A stretch of 64,000 nucleotides of DNA from Termitomyces sp. T153 (Eukaryota; Basidiomycota; Agaricomycetes; Agaricales; Lyophyllaceae). This document shows positions 11,125-21,696 of this stretch, piece after piece. The notes under the pieces are model-generated. The model searched no databases, had not been told where the DNA came from, and worked only from the letters and a program-made list of their open reading frames with translations. The first letter of the stretch is position 1. Every line of letters starts with the position of its first letter. The position numbers and the translations under genes are program-made. Location: assembly GCA_018296165.2 (NCBI GenBank), contig JACKQL020000025.1, positions 248,001-312,000 on the forward strand, written 5' to 3'.

Positions 11125-13787
11125 TCATTCGACTCGCGGCTTTTTAGTATCTGAATGTCCAATATTAACAAGGCCAACATATAAAAATCTAGATGACATG
11201 CCTGTGGAACCTGGAGAGAGGTCTTCTTCTCCATATTCTTCGAGTTCTGCCTCAGACAGGCTACGCTTGAAAGAAGATTTACTTGACAAGGTGACAGAAC
11301 TTGAATTAGAAATAGAATCGTGCTCGTGCTCGTGCTCGTGCTCGCCGTCGCAGCTCTGTTCGTCCTTGTGCCCTTGCTTATCGTCATCTTCTTCGACCTC
11401 CCAATCACCATCACCATCGAGAGAATCATTCCAACTATCGTCGAGCACATCCAAAACATCCTCTGTCACCTCGTAATTTACAAGGACTGCATCTACTAAT
11501 GAATCTAAATCAAATCATCTTAGTCTTCGATTTAGCGAGATTTCAAGGAAGGATGGCTCACTAGCTTGATTTTGCTCTCCACTCGCTTCATTTGTCAAGT
11601 AAGGTTCAACAACACGTTCACCGGAATTGGCAACAACGGAACCTATACCATCATGTCAATCGCAATATTAATGTCAGACTAAACCAAATACCTGATTCCT
11701 CGACATCTCCGTGTAGGTCGGTCTCATCAGGGTGCTGAACATCGCTCCCTTCAATGTCTTGAAGTTCCTCATGATCAATATCAAAAATATGGTCCATCAA
11801 GTCAGAGATCTCACCTTGTTCTTGAGTATTGACAGGGACATCATGCAGGATCTGTTCAGAACTCTCTAACTCCACACCACGATCCGAGTGTTGCTCATCG
11901 ATTAATTCAGTCGAGGCGCCTTCGGTGTTCGTTTGTTCGAGCTCTTTCTGCTGGTGTGAGTCAGCGTGAGAATCGAGGCCGCCGTCAGAATTTTCGTGAT
12001 CATTATCGTATTGACAAGCATCTTTGTCGGTGTCAGGACCCGGAAGATCACCACTGTTTATCTCTTCCATATTCTTAGTTTCGAGGATGGACGCTGTACT
12101 TTCCTCTGAAGTATATTCTTCTTCTTCAGGATCATAGTGGTCTTCAGGAGCCTCTGTTTCTTGCTCTGCTTCATGATCTTGCTGATTTTCAGCTGGACCG
12201 TCTTCGAATGCATCGCATTTTGTTAGTAGTGACTTCAACAGAAAAGCGGATAAATCTACCTTCATGTTGATATGATTCTGCGTCAGGTGCTCCTGTTTCG
12301 GTCGAGGTCACGGTATCTGTACCGCGAGGCTCTGCTTGTGGATCTCCGCCAGAGACTACCTCTTCGACGGAAGATTCCTTACCGAAGGCTTCCGCTCTTG
12401 TTGCATGATCGACATCAGTGTGTTCTTCGGTTGTAAAATTGACGCTCGATATCTCACTCTCCGACAAGGGTTCCATGATTTGGGACTGGGCAATTTGATT
12501 TTGAAGCAAATGATAGCGATCGATGAACCTTGGCGTTACCGTCCTGAGCCGTAGACGAAGGGGCCCAGACTTATTGAGTCCATCATGAAGAACATTGAGA
12601 TCGTGTAATGACAATTCGTGAGCGAACGTGTAATCCTGAATATGACCTCGTTCATACATTTCAATCCGAGCACAAAAGAAAGCTCTTACCTCCGACATGG
12701 TCAATTCTAAATCGTAAGCATCCAGCAGCAGCTCGCCAGACAAAAGGCCAGGTATACTGCTTAGATACTCCTCCTGTCGTAGAGCTCGAAATACGCTCGA
12801 TAATGGTTCATAGTAGAGAGTAGGAAGTTGACCTAACAACACTACGAGGTCAGAATAATCAGACTCATCTTGCAAATTGAAATCAAGGCGAGATTTCGAT
12901 GGAATATTGAAAAGACTGATGGACGAATCATCAGCAAACAGAGAGATCAGCACTGGAGGGGGAGGGTCAATGTAGACACCCTCTGAGATCTCGTGCGGGT
13001 CGCTGGTTTCTCCAAATTCATGGGATCCTGCATACTCCTCTACATCCTGATTCACGTCGTCTCCGGAAGGTTCCGGATCTGTATGAACATGCTGATTCAC
13101 TTCGTCGTCAGAAGGTTCCGGATTCGTATGAACCTCTATTGTTTCGGGATTCTCCCCTTCTACGCTTTCCCCAGTGTCCTCAGCTTCTGGTTCATGTTCC
13201 ACCCGAGACTCCTCGACTACGTTAGGCGAGTCATGAACGTCATTTATCACAGTCAAGCCAACACCCTCGAAGTGATCCTCTGTTTGCGGAATTGCCTCTG
13301 AGAAATGTGTAGATTCCTCCGATGATAAGGATATCGATGTTTCCGGCTGACGAGGGGAGGGCGAACGGTGATATTGTACATGAGATGTGAGATCATCCAA
13401 TTTTTGTGTCTCTGGCGAGGAGAGTACACGATTCGCTGGCTCAGTATCTTCTGTCGCGATTGCTGGAGGCCCTGGGGAATCCACTAAAGAAAATCCATCA
13501 TGCGGAATGTCTGGCGACTGAAAACGAGAGGCATCATAGACCTCGACATCATGAATTTCATTTGGAGTTGTCTCAAGAGTTTCCAAGTCGTCCTCCATCT
13601 CATATTCAGGTTGATGATGCTCGTCGTAGGGTTCCATATCGACTTCAATGGTAGTTTGCACCGGGGTATGATCCATGGTGGCCTCCTCCTGAAACCAGTG
13701 ATCAGACGAAGAAAGGTGCATAGAATAGTCAGGGTCGGTCTGGAAGTCGACCATCTGCGTGTCGAACGCTTCAAGCATGGTCGACAT
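11125..13787 (-). CDS. Long acidic, mostly disordered protein; function unknown
   Basis: I do not recognise a family. The protein starts MSTMLEAFDTQMVDF and is rich in Glu, Asp, Ser and His throughout. One compact-looking segment (about 12600-12930) contains SISLFNIPSKSRLDFNL, LVVLLGQLPTLYYEPL and FALRQEEYLSSIPGLL-like helices. It is probably the only folded part. Introns are inferred near 12244-12285, 11640-11694 and 11505-11562, each restoring a long open frame. The C-terminus carries an EHEHEHEHD tract and ends KKPRVE, a nuclear-signal-like basic end. A further intron (about 11151-11210, GTTCCA..TTCAG) may join LSP directly to DTKKPRVE. Two 45-nt tandem units lie at 13047-13136. The gene is divergent from the next one by only 81 bp. 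Confidence 0.75.
11318..11344. repeat. Hexamer repeat (CTCGTG)n coding Glu-His
   Basis: Four and a half copies of ctcgtg lie within the acidic gene. On the minus strand they encode alternating Glu-His. Confidence 0.85.
13047..13136. repeat. Two 45-nt tandem units in the acidic gene
   Basis: Units 13047-13091 and 13092-13136 differ at only a few bases. Each encodes a 15-aa block around NPEPSDDEVNQ or DPEPSGDDVNQ on the minus strand. This is a recent in-frame duplication. Confidence 0.85.
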
Positions 13788-13868
13788 TGTGGTCGGGAAA
13801 AAGAAAGGGTTGCTTACGTGATGGTAACACAGAGACATGACCATCATGTGCCATCAATCGACACAACG

Positions 13869-14514
13869 ATGACTACGAGTCGCTCAGCAGACACAGAATA
13901 TCTCGTTCGTCATGCAATGACCACAGGTTATCACGTTTCTTCCTTGCTCGCTACCCCTTTCTATTTGCTATATGCGTTCTCGGCTCGAGGTCGAGGCTCA
14001 TTCTCTATCAACCGGCTACTTCGTGCGACTTGGGTTGGCGGCTTGGGAGGTAAGAACGGGAAGGCTAAACCGCAGACGTTCAACTTACATACTGCTGTAG
14101 GTACGGTTGCTAGTGGTGGGTTTGCTTATGCATGGTACAACACATGTCGTGAGGATCTGTTACGCTCGAAACGCATCAACGTAGTTTATGATGTCTGTAC
14201 CACTAATTGGTTTTCGTTCCACCTTTTTGTTAAAGATACTACGTGAAACAGATCGATAGGGTAAGGGCCGAAGATCATGCCATTATTGGACTTGTCATCA
14301 CGAGCGTCCTCACCACTGGCATATTCTGGAAACGAGCAGGCGTTGTGAACCGTATGTGCATCATTTGTCCAATTTTTTGGAGTCATCAATAGCATTTCTT
14401 GTAGTTGTCTTGGGTGGCGCAGGATTGGGAAGCAGCATCGGTCTCCTCACCCATTATGGACGATCATTTTTGGGTGATCCACCAGAAAAGGTAAATGTAC
14501 CCCCTATTATATAG
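13869..14514 (+). CDS. Small multi-pass membrane protein; function unknown
   Basis: About 160 aa from four exons. Introns are GTAAGA..TGTAG near 14050-14100, GTCTGT..AACAG at 14191-14250, and GTATGT..TGTAG at about 14352-14404. The last coding exon ends PPEKVNVPPII. Three or four hydrophobic segments are visible: a stretch around SSLLATPFYLLYAF, one around TVASGGFAYAW, IIGLVITSVLTTGIFW, and the glycine-rich VLGGAGLGSSIGLLTHYG. There is a basic loop between them. Glycine-rich membrane helices of this kind occur in fungal mitochondrial membrane proteins, but I cannot assign a family. The start is the first ATG after the divergent promoter, 81 bp from the acidic-protein gene. Confidence 0.8.
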
Positions 14515-14596
14515 AAGAAGTATTAATACTCTGTACGATGTAATATTGTTTCTTCCGTTATATCAACGATAATCCCAGCTCTGATATTGCTACTAT

Positions 14597-17298
14597 CTAA
14601 GTCTTGGCAATATCCTTCAGTCTGCCATCGATCTCAGGGTGGACAGTTATCATCTCTTCCTCGTTAAATGTCCAACGTTTCCTCGTCTGACCTTCTCTAC
14701 GAATGCTTTGTCCATCATAAGCATCAACCGGGCTCATGTGCTCTGTCGTACAGATGGATAATTGATCCTGATAATGCAGGCGTGATCTTCGTGACCATTG
14801 AACAGCCAACTTTGCAGCGCGTTTCCAGTGCTCAGCGACTACAGACTCTTCGTGAGCTTTCCTCGTTCTTCGCCTAGCGGTCTCTCGTGAGACTGCAGCT
14901 TCAGTCCTTGGCCGTAAACCAACGCGGGACCGTGGATTCGACAAGTTTGACATCTGGCTAGCCATCATGTTAACGAAATGGGAACCTAGGTCGAGTGGTC
15001 AGAGCTTTAATATAGCCTTGAAGACACTCAGTAGCGATGCACCTAAGAAATACTTCCGTACGATACTGCTCATGAGCTGTCCGCTTTCGTCATCTACGAG
15101 ATACGTCTTCCCTTTCAACGCCAGGAAGCCATCATGTCCTTGTGCCATGTAATCCCGAGTGACTATCTTGTAGGTTTGTTTCCCATCCTTAGTGATGGGC
15201 TCACCGTCAATAAGTTCGGGTGTAGTAAATCCCGAGAGGCTTTGAGAGCCAGCAATACTTTCTTCTTTCTCCAACAGGGTCCAAACGCCTAAGACACGGT
15301 TCCCTGGCTCCCGACGTGAGTCCCAGGATACGCGGAATCCAGAAATTACAGGAAATCGTCTGAGACTAATGCATTAGAACCTTTAGTAACCTTGACGTCC
15401 GAGGTTGTACTTACCCTTCTTGCGCGGGCCATGTCGATAGCGATGACTCTAATGCATCCCAGATAGCCGCTCCATCAAGTTCTAGGACAACTGTCGGATC
15501 TTCAAAAGGAAGGATTTCGAGAATGTTGCCAAGAGTCATGACACCTGGATATTGAACATGAACACTGTAAGATGAACGTCAAGAATGAAAGAAGATGGGT
15601 AGACCTGGGCCGTATGTAGAATCACCACGAAGAGTCCCAGCACATATTAATACCCCGTCTGAGCCGCCACGTCCCTTTATACAAAGTGTTTCGTCGTAGG
15701 CATGCCGGATGATATCTGCAAATAAATTGCCCGCTGCAGACTGCGAAGGATCCAATAGGCTGATAAACATATATACTCCAGGAACGCACCTCCGCGGTGC
15801 GAATAAATTGGGAGCGGCAGTCAATAGTGGTTGTTATCTTGCAAACAGGGGCTTTCATCGTATCAGAGACCGATGAGAGTAATGTTTTCAGTAGCCTTTG
15901 CATCGGCTCAGAAGTCTTGCATTCAGGCAGAATTTTGTGTCGTTTTCCTGGAAAACAGTTTAATAAAATGGAACGATTCAGTTGAGTGCTCTTCTCAAAC
16001 CTGTGACGCGTTTAATAACCTTACGTCTGACACTGCCAGGAGATGTGTCTTTCAGCTCCAGGTTCAACTCACTAAGCTCGCGAAAATCTGTCCCGCTCTT
16101 AACGATGAGAACATCACCTTGGTCCTCTTCTGCACCGAGAACGACCTCGTTGAAGTCGTAGCCTTCCCAAGTACTAACTCCCTTGCTCACGAAGTAAAGG
16201 TGATCATGTCCTCCAAGTATGATATCGACGCCATGCGAAGATGATACTGGATGGGCTTCTTGAGCAGACGGAGACAATGATTGTAAACTTTTTGCCAGCG
16301 ATATATCCTGAGAAAAGTGTTATTCAACCCTTCAAGTCACTCAAACCACTCAATCTCACATTAGGTACTCTGCGCATGTTTGTCAGCTCACGGCCATTTC
16401 GGTGGACACTTAGAAAGCTCACCGGGAATGTGTGAGAGCTATGATAAGGTCACATTGATGTTCTGTGCGAAGACGTCGAGAGAGATCGAGCCCCGTCTTG
16501 GCCATGTCCTTGTAAATGAAAGTGGAAGGCCATGTAGCCACAGTTGTAATCCACTCCCTGTAAGACGGGCAACATAAGAGAATTTTTCAAGACTATTAGG
16601 GAAGTATTATATACTTCTCAACCAAACCAATTACTCCGATCTTGATACCTGCTCGATCAAAGATCTGGTATTCGTGCAGGCACTCCGGGACTTGAGATGT
16701 GTCACTATCAATGATGTTACTCAGAATCCAGGGCTGTTACATGAGCTTGTCACAACGCGACAGGATTTGTTGATAGTATACTACACACGAATGTTGTGTC
16801 TTGAATGAGCTTTGAGAGGTGCGGGTATCCTGATCTCTTGGATTAGTCTAGAGTTTATTACTACCGGCAGCAAACGCCCACCAAAGTCAAAGTCGTGATT
16901 TCCTGTAGATCCTAGGTGAACGACATGATTTCAGAACAATGTACTGCACACACACCCGTTAAAGAAGCGTCTGGAGCTAACAAGTTCATTACAGGTACCT
17001 ATTAGGCATCAATTGGTTCAAGTTGGACCTTTGAATCAAAATCCAAGTGGCTATCACTATGAATTACCATATGACTTCCTCGAGTGACTGAGCTCTCGAC
17101 TGAAGGAGAGAAAACATCGCCTGAGAAGAGTACCAAACCATTCTTCTTTCCATCTGCGAGATCCGTCCAGCTGCTTCTGATATCATCCAGCACTGCAGCA
17201 AACTGGGCTGTATCGATGGTTTCCGATGAGTGTGGAGTTAACTTCTGAGGAGAAACACGATAGACGTCGTTCCAATGTATGATTGATAAGATATCCAT
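14597..17298 (-). CDS. 5'-nucleotidase-type calcineurin-like metallophosphoesterase
   Basis: Metal-dependent phosphohydrolase of the UshA/5'-nucleotidase superfamily. The four metal-site signatures are readable in order: HWNDVYR at the N-terminus, FSGDVFSPS, GNHDFDFGG (about 16880-16905), and GVDIILGGHDHLYF (about 16200-16240). A C-terminal 5'-nucleotidase domain follows, including LCIKGRGGSDGVLICAGTLR and TPELIDGEPITKDGKQTYKI. The last intron (GTGCAT..CCTAG, near 15035-14985) joins VRKYFLG to SHFVNMMASQ. The 14597-14968 segment is therefore the basic C-terminal tail of this protein and not a separate gene. A dozen short introns make exact boundaries uncertain. No signal peptide is seen, so an intracellular role is likely. 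The substrate is unknown. Confidence 0.85.
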
Positions 17299-17435
17299 GG
17301 TGAATGAGTACGAGGTAGATAGATTTTGTCAATGATCGCACTGATGTGATGTAGATCGTCTATCAATATTGCATCAATCACAGGGCTAACAGTAAATACA
17401 TGTGATATCCTGTCAGTGTCTTTCATCGGGGGCCT

Positions 17436-18413
17436 CTACAATAAAATACAGAAGTTATTTCTATTGCCCTGACGAAGTACTGATTTTTTGCCGAAAATCT
17501 CAGGTGACAATCCGGATGGCTCAGCTTTCTGGAAAAGCCAATAAGCCATTTTGCGACCTTCTTTCCATTTCTCTTTTACTTTCGTAAAGCCAATGGCCGC
17601 CAGCAGTGACTCTAGGTTCCGCAAGTCAAGATAACGAGAATTATTGACGCAGGCAAAGGGAAGCTTAACCAATATCTATCAGTCACGGCACGTTCGTTCA
17701 ATATAACGTCGCACGTACTGCGAGAAAAAGATGACCATTGGGTATCAGGATGTCATGCGCAATTAACAGCATTCGTCCTGGACTCATTGAGACGTAATTC
17801 CAACAAATATGTCGTAATGTAGAACATGCCTCTATCCTTAGGCTCTGGCACAAAATTGAGCACCAGACTAAGACTTAGTATGTCCCATTTATTGCGGTGT
17901 GCAGTCACATCGAGTTGAAGGAAATCCTGCTCGATGATGGATGGGTGACGTGAGCGCAGGTCCAAGGGAGTGGGGTCAATCCAGGTCGCACATGTGCTAT
18001 AGTTGTCAGGTTTGAGAGCACCTACTTCGAGCAAACTAATTTGGTCAGGCCTTGTTGAAAATTCATGGATACATAACGCACCAAAGCTTGCAAGCACAAT
18101 TCTTATGGAGCCCAAAGTCCTTCAGCCATTTGATGAGTATTTTTTCACTTCCACCACCGCGATCGGTTCCTTGCCCGATAGCAGACATTCGCTGATAGGT
18201 TTCAAGTCCTCCCAGTTGTGTAATTTCATCTTCAACGGCCGCCAGGGCTTCCACCGATTCTTCATTGGTCGTACCGGCCTTGAGCTGAGCACGTCGTTTC
18301 GAGAGAACGTGAAATTGGCGTATAGTTGTTCGACCCGAAAGCGGTGTACTTGAATTGCTGCTCGATGATTCAACGGTGACAAGGGGAAGCTTTCTTTTTC
18401 GAGCTTTCGCCAT
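17436..18413 (-). CDS. BMT2: 25S rRNA adenine-N1 methyltransferase Bmt2
   Basis: Nucleolar SAM-dependent enzyme that makes m1A in the large-subunit rRNA. The basic N-terminus (MAKARKRKLP) is followed by TYQRMSAIGQGTDRGGGSEK, the SAM loop LLEVGALKPDNYS, then TWIDPTPLDLRS, EQDFLQLDV and DILSLSLVLNFVPEP, which is characteristic of Bmt2. The C-terminus is RNLESLLAAIGF..GNRNNFCILL. Three introns are inferred: about 18020-18065 (GTGCGT..ATTAG), 17778-17829 (a GC-AG intron starting GCATGT) and about 17650-17705 (GTACGT..TTAAG). The start ATG is at 18413, 128 bp from the divergent U6 gene. Confidence 0.9.
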
Positions 18414-18541
18414 GATGAGACATCGAAAAAAAGGAGAAGGTGGTGACCCTTCGAAAAGACCACCTGAAGTTGTGTGTGCACCCCGTCCGCTGAACAAAAA
18501 GCAAAAGCCTATTGATGACTATTTGCCATATGCATTCATAT

Positions 18542-18567
18542 GTGTCCCCTTCGGGGTGACATACGAA

Positions 18568-18598
<31 letters not shown>

Positions 18599-18664
18599 GG
18601 CCCCTGCACAAGGATGACACGCTTTCCCGGAGTGGTAGACCTACGGGTCTCAATATTTATTTTA
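18542..18664 (+). ncRNA. U6: U6 spliceosomal snRNA
   Basis: The 5' stem-loop (GTCCCC-TTCG-GGG with a bulged base) is followed by the near-invariant U6 core: AATTGGAACGATACAGAGAA, with the ACAGAGA box at 18582-18588. The AGC catalytic triad is in ATTAGCATGGCCCCTGC, and then AAGGATGACACGC. The 3' part departs from the usual sequence and ends in a perfect hairpin AGACC-TACG-GGTCT (18637-18650) before a T-rich end (ATTTATTTT). U6 is made by RNA polymerase III and forms the spliceosome's active site. I see no interrupting intron. The exact 3' end is uncertain by a few bases. A translated frame across this locus (18355-18723) is meaningless. Confidence 0.96.
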
Positions 18665-18939
18665 ACTCAAGGAAGACGAGGACAAAGTTGAAATGCACGC
18701 CACATGTTGGATACTACATGTAATACACTGGTTACTATTTGTGATCATGAAGACATTCTGTCCCAAAATGATTAAATCTTCGAAATTGCAAAAGTCGAGA
18801 TATATATTTTGAATTGAAAGATCAGCACAGCGAAACCAAAAAAAGCTACAACGCATTTGTTCGTCAAGGACAGGTTACGATCGAAGATGTCATAAATAGA
18901 TAAAGCCTGAGAATTACAGGCATCGATTTCGAAATGATG

Positions 18940-19892
18940 TTAGACGAATCCTCTTCCGCCTCGTTTTTCATCAATTTTCCTGAAGCGTTCATCTTCTTGT
19001 CTCTGTACAAGTGTTCAAAAGTGTTCACCATGATTTTAGGAAGTTCAAAAGAGAAGAGATGGCTACAGACCTTATTGATGACGCAGATCGAAGCCAACAA
19101 GAGACATAGAACAACCGCCATGTAGCCATAGATCTAGTAGTAAGTTTAGCTATCAGCTTGCATCATGTTAACCTTGGTCTTACAGTGCTAGCAAACACGA
19201 CTTTGAGAATCATGTTGAATGCGGCGGAAGTATAAGAAAGACGTACGTAAAAATGTTATTGAGAGTCATGTCGGCAAAATTAGTTATCGGTGTAACACAG
19301 AAATTGCTGGTTATGCTGTTGTTTAAACCGACGACAAAGTCCCGACTTCTACAAAAGCCTCCAACTTCGGAGAGATCATTTCCATTGAAGTAGCCACAGC
19401 ATTGGAGCTACAATTATGAGTATAGAGAGATAACAATGATGAAAGATAATACCTGGTCCTGCAGTGTGATACGGATGTCCGAACTCGCAGCCGCCCATCT
19501 GACATGAAAATTATTGCGTTCCTGTAGGGTAAAAGACCAAATATAAGTTCCTATGAAGACGACGCCAATCGCATCTACAAGGAGCATGTAGTTGAGGATG
19601 ACAAGGCCAATGGTGACATGATTCTTCTGAATGATCGCGCCGACAGAAACTGCAAACGTGACAAGAAGCGCAATTCCAAGGGCCAAACCAGCTGACAGGT
19701 CGTAGCATCAGATTGATAATCCTGATAGTAGTAAAGAACCGACTTGCCTGCGAGATAATTTGGCGTCAGTACGAAATTCAACAAGGTGTTTTCCGCTCTC
19801 CACACAACTGACAAGGCTACTGCAACAGCGCCTGCAGCAAGGAGGAAAAGGTCTAAGGCAGCCCAAACTCCCATTAACTTTCTGGAAACCAT
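18940..19892 (-). CDS. Tetraspanin with CCG motif (basidiomycete TSP2/TSP3-like)
   Basis: Four-transmembrane protein of 224 aa in five main exons plus a 4-nt one. Order: MVSRKLMGVWAALDLFLLA (TM1), then GLALGIALLVTFAVSVGAI (TM2), HVTIGLVILNYMLLVDAIGV (TM3), the extracellular loop with LQCCGYFNG (CCG hallmark), further cysteines in GGFCRSRD and SNFCVTP, and TM4 in YGYMAVVLCLLLASICVI. The cytoplasmic tail ends RQEDERFRKIDEKRGGRGFV. Exons: 19748-19892, 19453-19691, 19247-19407, 19184-19187 (4 nt), 19071-19133 and 18940-19002. The first intron is GC-AG. Fungal tetraspanins act in polarised growth and host penetration; a specific role here is not shown. Confidence 0.9.
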
Positions 19893-20786
19893 ATTGGCTG
19901 GAGACGAGAAGTGGTTGGAGATGAGAAGCGATAGAAGCTGTTCCGCTCGATCATAGCTGTTCCTACGATGGACCGGGAAAGTGATACGCACAGTATTGAA
20001 TGAGAAGGCTGTAGATAAGAATAAACCTAGCTCTCTCAAAGATGCGGCGTTTAAGATTGGCTGAAGATACAGAGGGGTGGCTGTGGCACCCAGTAAGACA
20101 GTAGAAAAAAGGACGTTCAACGTCTGGCGCTCGCGCTACAGTAAACAAGTAAGAATCAGCGCGTCAAAGATTGAAAGAATCAGTAAGGACTGCGTACCAA
20201 AGTATTCCAAGAGGTATGTAATAAGAGAAAGAAATGAAACCAAGTCCCTTATTGTCGTCATGGACACCACGTGACATATCGATACCATGACAGCCGAACA
20301 AAAGTAACACAGCGTTCGGGTCTACAGAGCCTATTTATGGCATAACGAGTGTGTAGTGGGAATACGATTAGCAGGAACTTTGACGGCCAGAGTCCACTCT
20401 CCATAAGTGAAGTTTTCCCAACCACTATAACTTGATCACCTTGAAAACGACACTCAGGCTAGCAGTTAAGTCATAACCGAACAATATTTTCGCTCACTAC
20501 GTGGCGAGAGCGTACTGGAATCGATGGGATCAATGCTTGACGCTCTGGTGAGTCCGAGATCAACGAGCTCTCAGTTCAATACTCAAGGTCGAAGAGGAAT
20601 CAGTGAGTTACCGTGACGGAGTTCGGAGCCACTTGCACTTTCACTTGTAGCACCGCCACATTTGAGTCAGACAAGTCACACGTCACGATCCAAGCATAAT
20701 TTCAATTCTCCTTCACCTCCCGTCATCATCTAGAGTTATACGGCTATTTACTCATCACTCATATCTACGTTTTTCGACTGTGCACC
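19893..20786. promoter_or_regulatory. Shared upstream region of tetraspanin (-) and MBF1 (+)
   Basis: This 894-bp interval lies between divergent start codons. It contains a CACGTG palindrome (about 20268-20273). Minus-strand open frames at 19963-20148 and 19893-20120 have no family resemblance. They may be transcribed as 5' UTR of the tetraspanin. Confidence 0.5.
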
Positions 20787-21490
20787 ATGAGTGAAGATTG
20801 GGACTCTAAGACTGTTATTGGGTTTAAGAGGCAGACCGCCAAGGTTGCAAAAACCGAGTCGCAACTGAATGGTAAGCACTTTCCTTTCATATGGAGGTCC
20901 TTAGTTTATTAGAGATGCAGCTGTAAGATGAAGAAAACATATGCCTGAGTTAAGACTAAAGATTTGTCTAGGCTCGTCGGAGTGGTGCAGTTGTTGGAAC
21001 CGACAAGAAGCTGTCAGTTGGAAACAAAGCCAATCCAGGTACGCTGTGCTGGATCTGATTGTTTTGGTAATTCTCAGCATGAGTTGTAGGCACGGACCAC
21101 CAACGTATCGCTAAACTTGATCGTGAGAACGAGGTGGCGCCGCCTGCTAAGATCGCCCCGAGCGTTGGTCGTGTGAGTACAACATCTCAATAGTCTGACT
21201 CCTACTCAAAGATATTCACCTCATAGGCCATTCAGGATGGTCGCATGGCCCTCAAGCTATCCCAGAAGGACCTTGCTCAGAAGGTCAATGAGAAACCTTC
21301 CGTCATTCAGGACTACGAATCTGGTAAGGCAGTTCCAAATACTCAAGTTCTTGGCAAACTCGAGCGTGTGTTGGGTATCAAACTCCGTGGTAAGCGTTGA
21401 CTATCAACTTGTGTTTTGTGAACCCATATCGACGATCTCGTAGGATCCGATATTGGGAAGAAGCTGGAGATAGGGAAAAAATCATCATGA
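20787..21490 (+). CDS. MBF1: Multiprotein bridging factor 1 (transcription coactivator)
   Basis: Coactivator that links DNA-bound activators to TBP; in yeast it also limits frameshifting on stalled ribosomes. The spliced product is exactly 148 aa. Exons: 20787-20871, 20921-20922 (2 nt), 20972-21038, 21090-21172, 21227-21389 and 21444-21490. MBF1 domain: [33 protein letters not shown]/Cro domain: [50 protein letters not shown]. All exon phases sum correctly, and the invariant NAARR can only be formed through the 2-nt exon. The start follows the 894-bp shared promoter. Confidence 0.95.
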
Positions 21491-21696
21491 TATCTTTGCT
21501 GTCTCCGCCTCAGGCATTGCTTTGACTCTTGCTACCTGTAATTGTTAGTTATCTGATCAATAGATGTATTTCTGAATACATGCCCCCCTTTCGTCCACAG
21601 CGCCTTGAGAACATAAAGGAACATACATTGAGGAACGTGACGTCGGTATAATCTACCAATATCGAACGATACACATGGTATCAGTATTCAGTGCCA

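Noticed and set aside
14597..14968. Separate small basic protein of 123 aa
   Set aside because: A phase-matched intron (GTGCAT..CCTAG) joins it to the metallophosphoesterase, so it is that protein's tail.
18355..18723. 122-aa plus-strand open frame
   Set aside because: It runs through the U6 snRNA and the BMT2 5' flank and has no protein-like pattern; chance frame.
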